Shown here: piece by piece, positions 43,251 to 51,903 of the stretch
How positions within the stretch are numbered: the stretch's first letter is position 1
Layout of the letters: the number at the start of each line of letters is the position of its first letter
Assembly: GCF_004114615.1 (NCBI RefSeq)
Contig: NZ_CP035300.1
Span: forward strand, 2,542,001-2,606,000
Source: Dyella sp. M7H15-1
Lineage (GTDB): Bacteria; Pseudomonadota; Gammaproteobacteria; Xanthomonadales; Rhodanobacteraceae
Reading direction: 5' to 3'
DNA: 64,000 nt
Program-made: the position numbers and the translations under genes
Notes under the pieces: model-generated
Database searches by the model: none
Told to the model about the DNA's origin: nothing
Seen by the model: only the letters and a program-made list of their open reading frames with translations

Positions 43251-43540
43251 TCAAAGTCCGGCTCATCCATCACACGTTCCAACAGACCTTCCCATGTGCC
43301 GTTATCGCGCCAGCGACAAAAGCGCCGATGGGTATTCTTCCAATCGCCGTACTCGGGTGGTAAATCTCGCCACGGCGCTCCGGTGCGAAGTATCCAGAAC
43401 ACTGCGTTGATGAATTGCCGATTATCTTTGGCTACACGCCCCCATCGGCCCGCTTGACCCGGCAAATGGGGTTCAAGCAAACCCCATTTTTCATCGGAGA
43501 TGTCATGGCGTCGATAGGCTGCAGTCACAGAGGATTCCAT
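43055..43540 (-). CDS. IS5-family transposase, first frame (OrfA)
   Basis: 161 codons. The N-terminal domain RRHDISDEKWGLLEPHLPGQ and FINAVFWILRTGAPWRDLPP with DWKNTHRRFCRWRDNGTWEG is the DUF4096/IS5 part, followed by the first catalytic aspartate region FEWLMIDASHCKVHPHAAGA. The frame then departs from the family sequence after GGNQGIGLTKGG. At 43158-43166 the minus strand reads CAAAAGGGGGC, a slippery A-AAA-GGG site where a -1 shift joins it to OrfB. Confidence 0.9.
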   Translation of the reverse strand: MESSVTAAYRRHDISDEKWGLLEPHLPGQAGRWGRVAKDNRQFINAVFWILRTGAPWRDLPPEYGDWKNTHRRFCRWRDNGTWEGLLERVMDEPDFEWLMIDASHCKVHPHAAGARGGNQGIGLTKGGATPRYIWPWMRMVCQSEFLLQRVPGQIVRRPRN

Positions 43541-43605
43541 CCAGCAAGATTCGATGGCAGGTAGTTAACCATATTTCAACACCTCATGACGACAGGCTCT
43601 AGCTA

Positions 43606-43842
43606 AAAAAGACATCCGATGATAAACATCGTGGAGAACGCCGGGTAGTAATTGAAGGGGCTTATTTATACGATTACCCATCAAATTCCTTTGCCACCAA
43701 TACCTACGTGATAAAGGACGACTATGTGAAGTTACTAAACATTTCTGATGATTTAAAGTTTTGGAAAATTCTATATATCCGTGCAGATGGAGTCGTGATC
43801 GAGCGTTGGATCAACTGCAATGCGATAAATTTCTGTCCGTAA
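43606..43842 (+). pseudogene. C-terminal remnant of an AT-rich gene downstream of the IS
   Basis: The frame with RRVVIEGAYLYDYPSNSFAT, then YVIKDDYVKLLNISDDLKFW and VIERWINCNAINFCP runs to TAA 43840-43842. It looks like an SH3-like C-terminal domain (a VIxG-x-AYLYDxP start). No start codon is seen within the intact part, and across the IS its frame differs from that of the 142-residue gene. It may be another immunity gene that lost its 5' end. Confidence 0.5.
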
Positions 43843-43854
43843 AATGCAAATGCG

Positions 43855-43998
43855 ATGAAAGAGGAAGAAAGAAGGACTGATCTTGGAAGTGGATCCATCG
43901 AAAGCGGCGATGGATGGTGCTATCGAGGTCGCCGCCTTAAGCAGACCACTGGCAAGTACAACTACGCAACGTTCAATTCAGCCTATCCATCAATATGA
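43855..43998 (+). pseudogene. Fragment of a GH19-type (chitinase/lysozyme) toxin domain
   Basis: A 47-codon frame contains SGDGWCYRGRRLKQTTGKYN and YATFNSAYPS, matching the GDGWxYRGRGLxQLTGxxNY core of glycoside hydrolase family 19 enzymes, which as T6SS effectors cut peptidoglycan glycan chains. Only this core survives, ending at TGA 43998, about 45 bp before the repeated effector linker starts at 44045. Confidence 0.7.
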
Positions 43999-44044
43999 CC
44001 AGGATAAATTGTCGATTTTACAAAAAATCCTGAACTTCCCCTGC

Positions 44045-45080
44045 TGTCACTGGCTCGGCGGACTGGCAAGAAGCGGGGAAATACAAAGAGGCGGCGGAAC
44101 GAGTCAATGCCAGCCCGCTGCTGCGCCGGCTGGAGCAGGTGCTGGGCAAACACGTCAAGAAGGATACCTACGGCCGCGAACTGCCCAAGAACAAGTACAG
44201 CATCGTCACCGCGCGCGCCTTGCAGGAGGCCATGCGCCTCCCGTGGCTCGCCAGCGAGATCAGCCAGCTGATCCTGCGTTATGAAAGCGAATGGAGCGGC
44301 AACATGGGCCGATGGAAAGCGATCACGCCGTTGATGCGCCACGCGCGGCAGAACTGGGAGTGCGAGGTGCAACGCATTCACAAGTTGCAATGGTGGAACG
44401 AGGTGAAGGGCAAGGTGGCGGGATTTCCGGATAGTCCGGTGGTGTATCACATTCATCCGATTGCGTTGGTGGGGAATTTCTCGTCACCATGCAAATGCAT
44501 TAACTACGATGCAATACTAGTTAAAAGAGCCGCACCAGCATATCGTGATAGTCAGATTGTTACTCACAGCCACTACCGTCTTTCCATAGACACGAAACCT
44601 GGACGATTAGCCGGTAATAGTAGGCGGGCGGGAGACGCAAGCAAACAAGTTCAGATGCAAGTAATCGACATTCTTGTTGAAAAAGCTCGGGCGCACCGTC
44701 TCAGTCGAGAAGATATTGCCATGGTTCTCGCAATGACGAGACATGAATCTGGATTCAACCCCGATGCGGCCGCTGGTACAACGTCGGCGTCTGGACTTGG
44801 GCAGTTCGTCGACCAAACCGCTACCGCTTACGGAATCAGGACAGATGAGCAGCGCTTTGACGCCGAACAAGGAGCAGAGGCAATGGTCGAGCATTACCTT
44901 GAAAATAAGAGGTTGGCTCAGAATGGAGGTGCAAAGGGACGAAATTTATTCATAGATATATATGCCTACCATCACGATGGCCCATCATTAGCATACGGCG
45001 GTCGACAAATATCAGAATCAAGTGTAATGCCTTGGTTCGACACCATCGTGGCTAACATTTGCGCCGACATAGCGGATTGA
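44045..45080 (+). pseudogene. Orphan effector tail: repeated linker fused to an SLT lytic-transglycosylase tip
   Basis: Bases 44045-44480 repeat 39403-39838 of the main effector with about nine mismatches. The frame stays open to 45080 and, after GNF, encodes a different tip: a short linker and an SLT-type domain, EDIAMVLAMTRHESGFNPDA with catalytic Glu in RHES and TTSASGLGQFVDQTATAYGI. An in-frame TGA near 44030 precedes the homology, so there is no N-terminal M23/SH3 part and no T6SS-loading region. The first good start is GTG 44139 (313 codons). Probably silent unless recombined into the main gene. Confidence 0.85.
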
Positions 45081-45088
45081 GGAGATAC

Positions 45089-45553
45089 ATGAGATTCGTT
45101 TTTTTCGCGTTTTTTTCATTTTTCCTTGCAACCCATGCTTATTGCAAAGAACCTTCAACTTCGATCGAAGACAAAAATTTGCGCGTTGTGCCTACTGATG
45201 TTGATTCGGCGGTCGTCAACGATAAATCCTTTGCCACCTTCAAACAGTTGAACTGCAAAACAAGAGATGTTGAAGTTGTGCTATCCATAAGCGATCTAAA
45301 TAAAACATGGTTTGTCACGACGGCGGATGGGTGTGGCTGGGGAGCTGCTTTAGCTCCTATCTGGATAATTGCACAGACTAACTCGCAGCGTATCTCCTTG
45401 CTTCTTTCCACTGGAGGGTACGCGTTGATTCCATCGAACATATTTCATAATGGGATGGCTGACATTGTCATCTCCGCTGGCACTTCGGGTGAAAGCGAAT
45501 CTAAGGCGTATATTTTTGACGGGAAATTGTATGTCCCCAAGTCACGAAAATAA
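45089..45553 (+). CDS. Exported protein, likely immunity to the orphan SLT tip
   Basis: 154 residues, starting at ATG 45089 behind GAGGAG, only 8 bp after the orphan effector tail. The signal peptide MRFVFFAFFSFFLATHAYC is clear. The mature part contains FKQLNCKTRDVEVVLSISDL, TWFVTTADGCGWGAALAPIW and ends FDGKLYVPKSRK; no known family was recognised. Periplasmic location and its place directly after a lytic transglycosylase toxin tip make it the cognate immunity candidate. It would need to be expressed even if the toxin tip is silent, and no promoter is obvious. Confidence 0.75.
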   Translation: MRFVFFAFFSFFLATHAYCKEPSTSIEDKNLRVVPTDVDSAVVNDKSFATFKQLNCKTRDVEVVLSISDLNKTWFVTTADGCGWGAALAPIWIIAQTNSQRISLLLSTGGYALIPSNIFHNGMADIVISAGTSGESESKAYIFDGKLYVPKSRK

Positions 45554-45583
45554 TTTTCATGGGCACACTCAAGGAGTAGAAAA

Positions 45584-45817
45584 ATGCAGTTCATCGCATG
45601 GGTGGGTGACAATACAACCTGCGGCGGAAAAATCTTGACCGGCTCGAGCACCATGAGCATTGACGGGCGCAATGTGGCGCGAGTGGGTGATCTGGTGTCG
45701 TGCCCTGCAGCTCGCGGTGCAGCGAATCAAGCCCCCGCCGGCATCAGCAACAACAGTGCCGCGCCCAGCGCAATGCGATACCAAGCAAACCACGTAAAGC
45801 GATGCGTGCGGATGTAG
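45584..45817 (+). pseudogene. PAAR-domain protein truncated against uppP
   Basis: It begins properly with AAGGAG and MQFIAWVGDNTTCGGKILTG, then SSTMSIDGRNVARVGDLVSC PA, the first half of a PAAR spike-tip protein. From about 45712 the frame enters sequence belonging to the uppP 3' end and loses all PAAR similarity. The second half of the conical PAAR fold is missing, so it should not be functional. The junction marks the right edge of the type VI island. Confidence 0.8.
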
Positions 45818-46524
45818 CCCAGCAGCCATTTCACGGCCACGAACGCCACGATCAGCGACACCACGAATCCGACGATCAGCGCCGTCCAGTCTTCGTGCGC
45901 GGCGCCACCCTGCTTGAACACCTTCAACAACTCGTAAGCCGTGGCCGCGTACATGGTGGGAATGCCGACCAGGAACGAGAACTCCGTCGCCGCCGGCCGA
46001 TTGCTGGTGCCGGCCAGCATCGCTGTGAAGATCGTCGCACCCGAGCGCGAGGTGCCGGGAAAAATGCCCGCCACCATCTGCGCGATGCCGACCAGAATCG
46101 CCACGCGCCAGGTGACCTCGCTGCAATCGACCTGTCTGGCCGCCATCGCCTCCGCACCCAGCATCCAGAAACCGCCGATCACCAACGCCCACGCGATCGG
46201 CGTCACCGTTTCCGGCAGCTTGAAGCCAAAGTGCGTGACCACCAGGCCGAGCGCGCAAGTAATCAGGAACGCCACGGACAGTTTGAACAGATACGCGCGA
46301 TTGGCCGGAGCCCGCCACTGCGTCAGCAACTGCCAGATCCGCTTCCAGTAGATCAGCGTGATCGCCAGGATCGCCCCCGCCTGGATGCCCACGTTGAACA
46401 GTTCCGAACGCGCACCCAACCCGAAACTTTCGGCGATCAGCAGGTGGCCGGTACTGGAGATCGGCAGGAATTCGGTAATACCCTCGACAATGCCGAGCAG
46501 GATGATGTTGATCAGGTCATGCAC
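45727..46524 (-). CDS. uppP: Undecaprenyl-diphosphatase UppP (BacA)
   Basis: 265-residue inner-membrane phosphatase that recycles undecaprenyl pyrophosphate for cell-wall synthesis; overproduction gives bacitracin resistance in relatives. The two active-site motifs are EGITEFLPISSTGHLLIAE and FPGTSRSGATIFTAMLAGT, with about eight membrane helices. GTG 46524 has AAAGGAG 7 bases upstream, better than a GTG 39 bases earlier. It is convergent with the island and forms its right flank. Confidence 0.96.
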   Translation of the reverse strand: MHDLINIILLGIVEGITEFLPISSTGHLLIAESFGLGARSELFNVGIQAGAILAITLIYWKRIWQLLTQWRAPANRAYLFKLSVAFLITCALGLVVTHFGFKLPETVTPIAWALVIGGFWMLGAEAMAARQVDCSEVTWRVAILVGIAQMVAGIFPGTSRSGATIFTAMLAGTSNRPAATEFSFLVGIPTMYAATAYELLKVFKQGGAAHEDWTALIVGFVVSLIVAFVAVKWLLGYIRTHRFTWFAWYRIALGAALLLLMPAGA

Positions 46525-46650
46525 GCGGAGAACTCCTTTGGGGTGCGTGGCGGGAGGCGGCACAAGCGGTATAGCTTAAAGTCTGTTTCCCTCACGCCAG
46601 ATGCCTTGGCAGTGCTGTTTTATTAGCGCCATAAATGGGCAAAGCAAGTT

Positions 46651-46663
46651 CCATTATGGTGCA
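46651..46663. promoter_or_regulatory. NtrC-like half site upstream of glnA
   Basis: On the minus strand the sequence is TGCACCA-TAA-TGG, matching the left arm and first three bases of the right arm of the NtrC consensus TGCACCA-N3-TGGTGCA. The same arrangement (TGCACCA-TCA-TGG) occurs just upstream of ntrB at 63064-63076. The site lies about 125 bp before the glnA start. Confidence 0.45.
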
Positions 46664-46693
46664 TAAGCCGCGCTTTGGAATGTGCGGTCCTGA

Positions 46694-46699
46694 TATAAT
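46694..46699 (+). promoter_or_regulatory. Possible -10 element of glnA
   Basis: A perfect TATAAT lies 87 bp upstream of the glnA ATG. No good -35 is present at 17 bp (CGCTTT), so activator help or another sigma factor may be needed. Confidence 0.4.
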
Positions 46700-46785
46700 T
46701 CATTGAAAAAAGACGTGTTTCATAGCTGGTACGGTGTTTGCCTAGAAGCACGCGCGACCCCCTTTCACGAAACCTCGAGGTTTAC

Positions 46786-48195
46786 ATGTCCACCAAGAAA
46801 GTGCTCGACCTGATCCAGGAACATGAGGTCGAGTTCGTCGACCTGCGTTTTGCCGACATGCTCGGCAAGCACCACCACGTGACCTTCCCCGCCCACGCCA
46901 TCGACGACTCCACCTTCGAAGACGGCAAAATGTTCGACGGCTCCTCGATCTCGGGCTGGAAAGGCATCAACGAGTCGGACATGGTGCTGCTTCCCGATCC
47001 GGACACCGCCTACCTCGATCCGTTCAGCTCCCACACCCAGCTGGTCCTGCATTGCGACGTGCTGGAGCCGAGCACCATGCAGGCCTACGGCCGCGATCCG
47101 CGCTCCATCGCCAAGCGCGCCGAGGCGTACCTGAAGTCCACCGGCGTGGCCGACACCGCTTTCTTTGGTCCGGAGCCGGAATTCTTCATCTTCGATTCGG
47201 TGCGCTGGCAGAACGACATGGGTCGCGTGTTCTATGAAATCGAATCGCAGGAAGCCGCGTGGAGCTCGCGCTTCAAGTACGACGAAGGCAACAGCGGCCA
47301 TCGTCCGGGCGTGAAGGGCGGCTACTTCCCGGTCAGCCCGGTCGACTCGCTGGGCGACCTGCGCGCCGACATGTGCAAAGTGCTGGAGTCACTCGGCCAG
47401 GTGGTGGAAGTGCATCACCACGAAGTGGCCAACGCCGGGCAGTGCGAAATCGGCACCAAGTTCAACACGCTGGTGAGGAAGGCCGACGAACTGATGACGA
47501 TGAAGTACGTCATCAAGAACGTTGCCCACCAGAACGACAAGACCGTCACCTTCATGCCCAAGCCGATCGTCGGCGACAACGGCAGCGGCATGCACGTGCA
47601 TCAGTCGCTGGCGAAGGAAGGTAAGAACCTGTTCTCCGGTGATCTCTACGGTGGCCTGTCGCAGACCGCGCTGTGGTACATCGGCGGCATCTTCAAGCAC
47701 GCCAAGGCCATCAACGCCTTCGCCAACTCCACCACCAACAGTTACAAGCGCCTGGTGCCGGGCTTCGAAGCACCGGTGATGCTGGCCTACTCCGCGCGCA
47801 ATCGCTCGGCGAGCTGCCGCATTCCGTTCGTGTCGAACCCGAAGGGCCGTCGCATCGAGCTGCGCTTCCCCGACCCGATGCAGTCGGGCTATCTCACCTT
47901 CACCGCGCTGATGATGGCCGGCCTCGACGGCATCCTCAACAAGATCGATCCGGGTGCGCCGGCCGACAAGGATCTCTACGATCTGCCGCCGGAAGAGGAA
48001 AAGAACATTCCGCAAGTGTGCTCCAGCCTCGACGCCGCACTGGAAGCGCTGGACAAGGACCGCGACTTCCTCAAGGCCGGCGGTGTGTTCACCGACGACT
48101 TCATCGATGCCTACATCGAACTGAAGATGCAGGAAGTCACCCGCTACCGCGCCAGCACGCATCCGCTGGAATTCCAGATGTATTACGCGATGTGA
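46786..48195 (+). CDS. glnA: Glutamine synthetase type I
   Basis: 469-residue dodecameric enzyme making glutamine from glutamate, ammonia and ATP. Conserved blocks are [56 protein letters not shown] and the C-terminal region [15 protein letters not shown] with the tyrosine that is adenylylated in the GSI-beta type. ATG 46786 gives the family start [20 protein letters not shown]. It has its own terminator. ntrB lies about 15 kb downstream in this window. Confidence 0.98.
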   Translation: MSTKKVLDLIQEHEVEFVDLRFADMLGKHHHVTFPAHAIDDSTFEDGKMFDGSSISGWKGINESDMVLLPDPDTAYLDPFSSHTQLVLHCDVLEPSTMQAYGRDPRSIAKRAEAYLKSTGVADTAFFGPEPEFFIFDSVRWQNDMGRVFYEIESQEAAWSSRFKYDEGNSGHRPGVKGGYFPVSPVDSLGDLRADMCKVLESLGQVVEVHHHEVANAGQCEIGTKFNTLVRKADELMTMKYVIKNVAHQNDKTVTFMPKPIVGDNGSGMHVHQSLAKEGKNLFSGDLYGGLSQTALWYIGGIFKHAKAINAFANSTTNSYKRLVPGFEAPVMLAYSARNRSASCRIPFVSNPKGRRIELRFPDPMQSGYLTFTALMMAGLDGILNKIDPGAPADKDLYDLPPEEEKNIPQVCSSLDAALEALDKDRDFLKAGGVFTDDFIDAYIELKMQEVTRYRASTHPLEFQMYYAM

Positions 48196-48213
48196 TTGCG
48201 GTTGCACGCGATG

Positions 48214-48247
48214 AACATCAACGGGCGCCTCGGCGCCCGTTGATGTT
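48214..48247 (+). terminator. Terminator of glnA
   Basis: AACATCAACGGGCGCC and GGCGCCCGTTGATGTT form a perfect 16-bp stem with a 2-base loop, 19 bp after the stop. The following TCC is a poor T-run, but the upper stem is very strong. Confidence 0.75.
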
Positions 48248-48327
48248 TCCGGTGGATGCTCCACTACGTGGACACCCTTCCGCGTTTCTCGGACAATCTT
48301 CCATGCCGCTCCCACCAAGGAGGCATC

Positions 48328-48595
48328 ATGCCGGTCATCTCAATGTTTTACGGCATCAATCATCCGAATGTATCTGATCGATAACAAGCATCACCATGCA
48401 CCTCACATCCACGCGAGGTATGCGGAGTTTGAAGCATCGGTCTCCATCTCCGAAGGCGAGATCCTCGCAGGCGAACTTCCAAAAAAGCAGCTTCGACTCG
48501 TTCAGGCGTGGATAGAGTTGCACCGCGACGAGCTGATTGCTGATTGGGAGCTGGCGATTAGTGGCGAAAGCCCGTACAAGATCGCTCCACTTTGA
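48328..48595 (+). pseudogene. DUF4160 gene with a one-base frameshift
   Basis: ATG 48328, behind AAGGAGG, starts MPVISMFYGI, the normal DUF4160 N-terminus, but an extra A near 48357-48359 shifts the frame, which then stops at 48384. In the shifted frame the protein continues IIRMYLIDNKHHHAPHIHAR, EFEASVSISEGEILAG to TGA 48595. A short internal product from ATG 48368 is possible. The gene sits directly before a DUF2442 gene, its usual partner. Either a sequencing error or a recent mutation. Confidence 0.75.
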
Positions 48596-48604
48596 GGTAC
48601 TCCA

Positions 48605-48856
48605 ATGTATTGGGACGTCAAAAAAGTAAAACCGCTCGATGATTACAGGCTTTTTGTAGAGCTCGAAGACGGCAGAATCGGAATCTTTGACGTGAAGCCT
48701 TATCTGAATCACGATGCGTTCAAAGAGCTTCAGAACAGGGATTACTTCAATCAAGTTGGCATTTTATTTGGCGCCGTTACGTGGCCGCACGAACAAGATA
48801 TCGCTCCGGAAACACTCCTGGCTGAGTTGCAGCCTTGTGATGCCTCGGCTGCGTAA
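48605..48856 (+). CDS. DUF2442 domain protein
   Basis: 83 residues: MYWDVKKVKPLDDYRLFVEL, EDGRIGIFDVKPYLNHDAFK, GAVTWPHEQDIAPETLLAEL. This is the DUF2442 fold, and DUF4160-DUF2442 pairs are widespread in genomes and plasmids and have been proposed as toxin-antitoxin-like modules without firm proof. The upstream DUF4160 partner is frameshifted, so this may be a leftover. Confidence 0.85.
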   Translation: MYWDVKKVKPLDDYRLFVELEDGRIGIFDVKPYLNHDAFKELQNRDYFNQVGILFGAVTWPHEQDIAPETLLAELQPCDASAA

Positions 48857-48937
48857 GAGCCCGCAAGCGACAGAAATCGCTCGTTTCCTGGGCTTGTTAG
48901 CCTCCTCAATCGGACACCGCGAAAGCTGGCGCCATCT

Positions 48938-49455
<518 letters not shown>

Positions 49456-49464
49456 GTGAAACAA

Positions 49465-49490
49465 ACAACGGGCGCTTCGGCGCCCGTTGT
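49465..49490 (-). terminator. Terminator of the M60-like gene
   Basis: ACAACGGGCGC and GCGCCCGTTGT form an 11-bp stem with a 4-base loop. On the minus strand the hairpin is followed by TTGTTTC, a T-rich tail, and lies about 12 bp after the M60-like stop codon. Confidence 0.75.
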
Positions 49491-49501
49491 CGTTGCGCGC
49501 G

Positions 49502-51490
49502 TCACCGCGTGCAAGTCACCAGCCGCCGCCATGGCTTGGCTATGCTGTTGGGATCGGTGATGAAATTCTCGTCCGGTTGCTGGTTTTGCGTCCAATGAAC
49601 AACCTCATAAAGCCAGTTGTCGTAGGAAACCTTTACACCCGGCGTGTCGTATACCTTGCTGCTGATCCATGCTTCCACGCCATCGCAATGGCCACCGCCA
49701 GGTTCTTTCGGCGCCACCATCACGGTGGCATGAAACGTTGACGAATGCAGACCGTCGCTGACGGCTACCGATACCTCAAAGGGTTCCGGGGCTTGTACGG
49801 TGGGCGCGGTGATCGTGAGCGTGTTAGTCGTAGCGCCCTCCGGATCCAGAAACCCACCATGGCTCCATTGATAAGAAAGTTCATGGCCGCCCGGGCTGCC
49901 GGCATCGGCCACCGCCGAAAATCGATCGCCGCTTCGAACCTCGGACACCACCACGATATCGCCGATGGGCGGCAACTGGTCGCCTGGGCCGTAATAGGTA
50001 TATGGCGCCGACATGTCGGTGTTTTCCCAGATGGGCTTGTCTAGCGACGGCAAATGCAGATTCTCGACCGTCTGTCGCGTAGCGGCGGTGATCGGCATAC
50101 CCCATTTTTCATAGAAGGGAATCAAATTGCGGCCGGCAACACGACTGGTTTCGATGACCACGCGCGCTTGCTTTTCCGCCTTTGCTACTCCTGGATAACC
50201 CTTCAGTGCACGAGATTCACGCGCATACCGTGGATAGAACGTCGGCCCGAATGCCAGGTGCAGCTGCCAGAACATTCCCAGACGGATAAACAGGTAAGCT
50301 CGGTCGTAGCTTGGATTCAGTTGATCCCAGTTCTTCGAAGTTTGGTCCAGATAACGTTTGATTTTCGGCCATACATTGTCCACCTCCAGCTCGCTCTTCA
50401 GGTCGAAAAGATTGGTTTGAACCCATAAGGAAGTCAGGTTGTTGGAGGTCTCGTCATCCATCGGATATGACAGGTCGCGGGCGACATCCATGGTCAGGTC
50501 GTCGTGTTGAAGGATGTGTCCAAGTTCATGCCAGGGTCCCCAGCCATCGGTTTCGAGCAGATGCTTGTTAACCACGGCCTTGATGGCGTCGTCCGCATAC
50601 GCCGTACGATACTGCCATGCATACATATAAGAGTCGCAGCCCACGCATTCCACAAAGTGATGCGGCAATCGCGGAGAGTCGTGCGGAGCTTCGTTGTCCA
50701 GTGCCAGGCCGTATTGGGCTTCGCCGACATTGATAATGCGATCCCAGTTTTCCAGCACTCCGACGGGATCGTCTACGAATCGTCGGGCACGTGCCAAGGT
50801 CAAGGTAATCATCGCTCGCTGACTAATCAATTCGGCATACGGAGCGTTTGCATAGGTCTGAAGCATGTTTGCCCAATCGGAGTCGCCATGCTCCCCCAGT
50901 ATGAAGCGGGGCATGGGATGTCCGCCGGATTCAATATCGACGGTCATCACCCCGCCGCTAGGCTGATTTTGGACTGCGATATAGACAGCCCCCTTCTTGC
51001 TTGCATGGATGGTGTTGATGCCAGAACGCAGACGGACTTTCTGCGCTTCGTCGTACTCCCACGTATCGTCATCCAGCGAATGGATCCACACCGATGGCAT
51101 GGGCGAAGGTGCTGCACCTGAATATTGAAAATCAATCACCAAGGTGTCGCCGGCATTGACCCAATAGCCTGTCGAGCGCATCGGCGTCAACGCAAATTCG
51201 TTGATTGTCCGCTGCGCGATCATGAACTGCTTATCAGGCAACGTCGCTTGCACAAGCGTGAAAAATCGTGGCGGCAAAATAGCTGCGTGCAACGTTGGAT
51301 GATCCAGTGCGGCTATTCTTGTCTGGCCTTGCGTGGAGCGCTTGTGCGCAGGAATCGCCGGTATGTGCAACTCTGTCGCAGGCGTTCTTTCGCGTGGGTG
51401 TCTCATATCTACGCGCTTGTCGTCCGCATGTAACGACAGCGCCAGGCAGGATAGGCCGCAGAACAGCATGCTAAAGAGAAAAGCTTTCAC
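49502..51490 (-). CDS. Secreted M60-like metallopeptidase with PKD-like and chitin-binding-like domains
   Basis: 662 residues. Signal peptide (about residues 1-23, AFLFSMLFCGLSCLALSLHA) then an M60/enhancin-type peptidase region with the zinc motif GWGPWHELGHILQHDD; upstream beta-rich part STGYWVNAGDTLVIDF. Near the C-terminus a PKD/Ig-like domain (HELSYQWSHGGFLDPEGATT) precedes a carbohydrate-binding module resembling CBM5/12 (AWISSKVYDTPGVKVSYDNW, VVHWTQNQQPDENF). M60-like peptidases cut mucin-type or other glycoproteins. GTG 51490 with AAAGGAGGG upstream is preferred to the longer frame from 51553. Confidence 0.88.
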   Translation of the reverse strand: MKAFLFSMLFCGLSCLALSLHADDKRVDMRHPRERTPATELHIPAIPAHKRSTQGQTRIAALDHPTLHAAILPPRFFTLVQATLPDKQFMIAQRTINEFALTPMRSTGYWVNAGDTLVIDFQYSGAAPSPMPSVWIHSLDDDTWEYDEAQKVRLRSGINTIHASKKGAVYIAVQNQPSGGVMTVDIESGGHPMPRFILGEHGDSDWANMLQTYANAPYAELISQRAMITLTLARARRFVDDPVGVLENWDRIINVGEAQYGLALDNEAPHDSPRLPHHFVECVGCDSYMYAWQYRTAYADDAIKAVVNKHLLETDGWGPWHELGHILQHDDLTMDVARDLSYPMDDETSNNLTSLWVQTNLFDLKSELEVDNVWPKIKRYLDQTSKNWDQLNPSYDRAYLFIRLGMFWQLHLAFGPTFYPRYARESRALKGYPGVAKAEKQARVVIETSRVAGRNLIPFYEKWGMPITAATRQTVENLHLPSLDKPIWENTDMSAPYTYYGPGDQLPPIGDIVVVSEVRSGDRFSAVADAGSPGGHELSYQWSHGGFLDPEGATTNTLTITAPTVQAPEPFEVSVAVSDGLHSSTFHATVMVAPKEPGGGHCDGVEAWISSKVYDTPGVKVSYDNWLYEVVHWTQNQQPDENFITDPNSIAKPWRRLVTCTR

Positions 51491-51903
51491 GTTATGTCCC
51501 TCCTTTAGACGACGCAAACCCGTTTTGGTGTTCACGCTTGGTGATCCACGCACAACGGCATGGATAAGGCGGAGTGATGAAATAACCCACTCGAAACAGT
51601 TCTTGCGGATGGCAATACATGCGCCGCTTTTATCGAGCGCTACGTCAGCACAATATTGGCGAGACAGGATGAAAGTTCGGTGAAACGATAGACCTCGATT
51701 TGAGAGCTATGCACAGCCTCGCGTCGGGAGAGTGTGCGGGTCAACAGGTTGGGGTGTACGGCAACTTGTCGCAGCAATCCCTGCGGGGTACCACGATGAA
51801 TGCGCTTGCCAGCACGATTGGCAACACCATTGCCGAGCAGATGGTGATGGAATCGCAAGCCAAGGCGCAGACTGTTGCTGCTGGAACGTGTTGCTTCGGT
51901 CTT
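51491..51903. other. Gap with a possible remnant of a large repeat/adhesin-type gene
   Basis: Between the M60-like start and the end of lhr no intact gene is seen. On the plus strand from 51740 the frame GNLSQQSLRGTTMNALASTI and GNTIAEQMVMESQAKAQTVA resembles the alanine-rich segments of haemagglutinin/CdiA-like or polymorphic toxin proteins. No start or domain can be assigned. The first 150 bp would include the M60-like gene's promoter. Confidence 0.3.

Larger units (their letters stand above)
42753..43601 (-). mobile_element. IS5-family (IS427-like) insertion sequence, 849 bp
   Basis: Ends are TAGAGCATGTCGTCAT on the left and, reverse complemented, TAGAGCCTGTCGTCATGAGG on the right: about 16 bp with one mismatch, then weaker match. 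GCT flanks both sides (42750-42752, 43602-43604) as the likely 3-bp target duplication. The interior encodes an IS5-type DDE transposase in two overlapping frames on the minus strand. It is inserted at the last codons of the 142-residue exported protein gene. Confidence 0.85.

Noticed and set aside
43883-44284. 133-codon frame starting before the repeated linker
   Set aside because: It runs out of frame with both the GH19 fragment and the linker; its second half is arginine/glycine-rich shadow sequence.
46661-46676. Possible sigma-54 promoter of glnA (GG-N10-GC near the NtrC-like motif)
   Set aside because: The spacing fits but the flanking consensus bases (CAC after GG, TT before GC) are missing.
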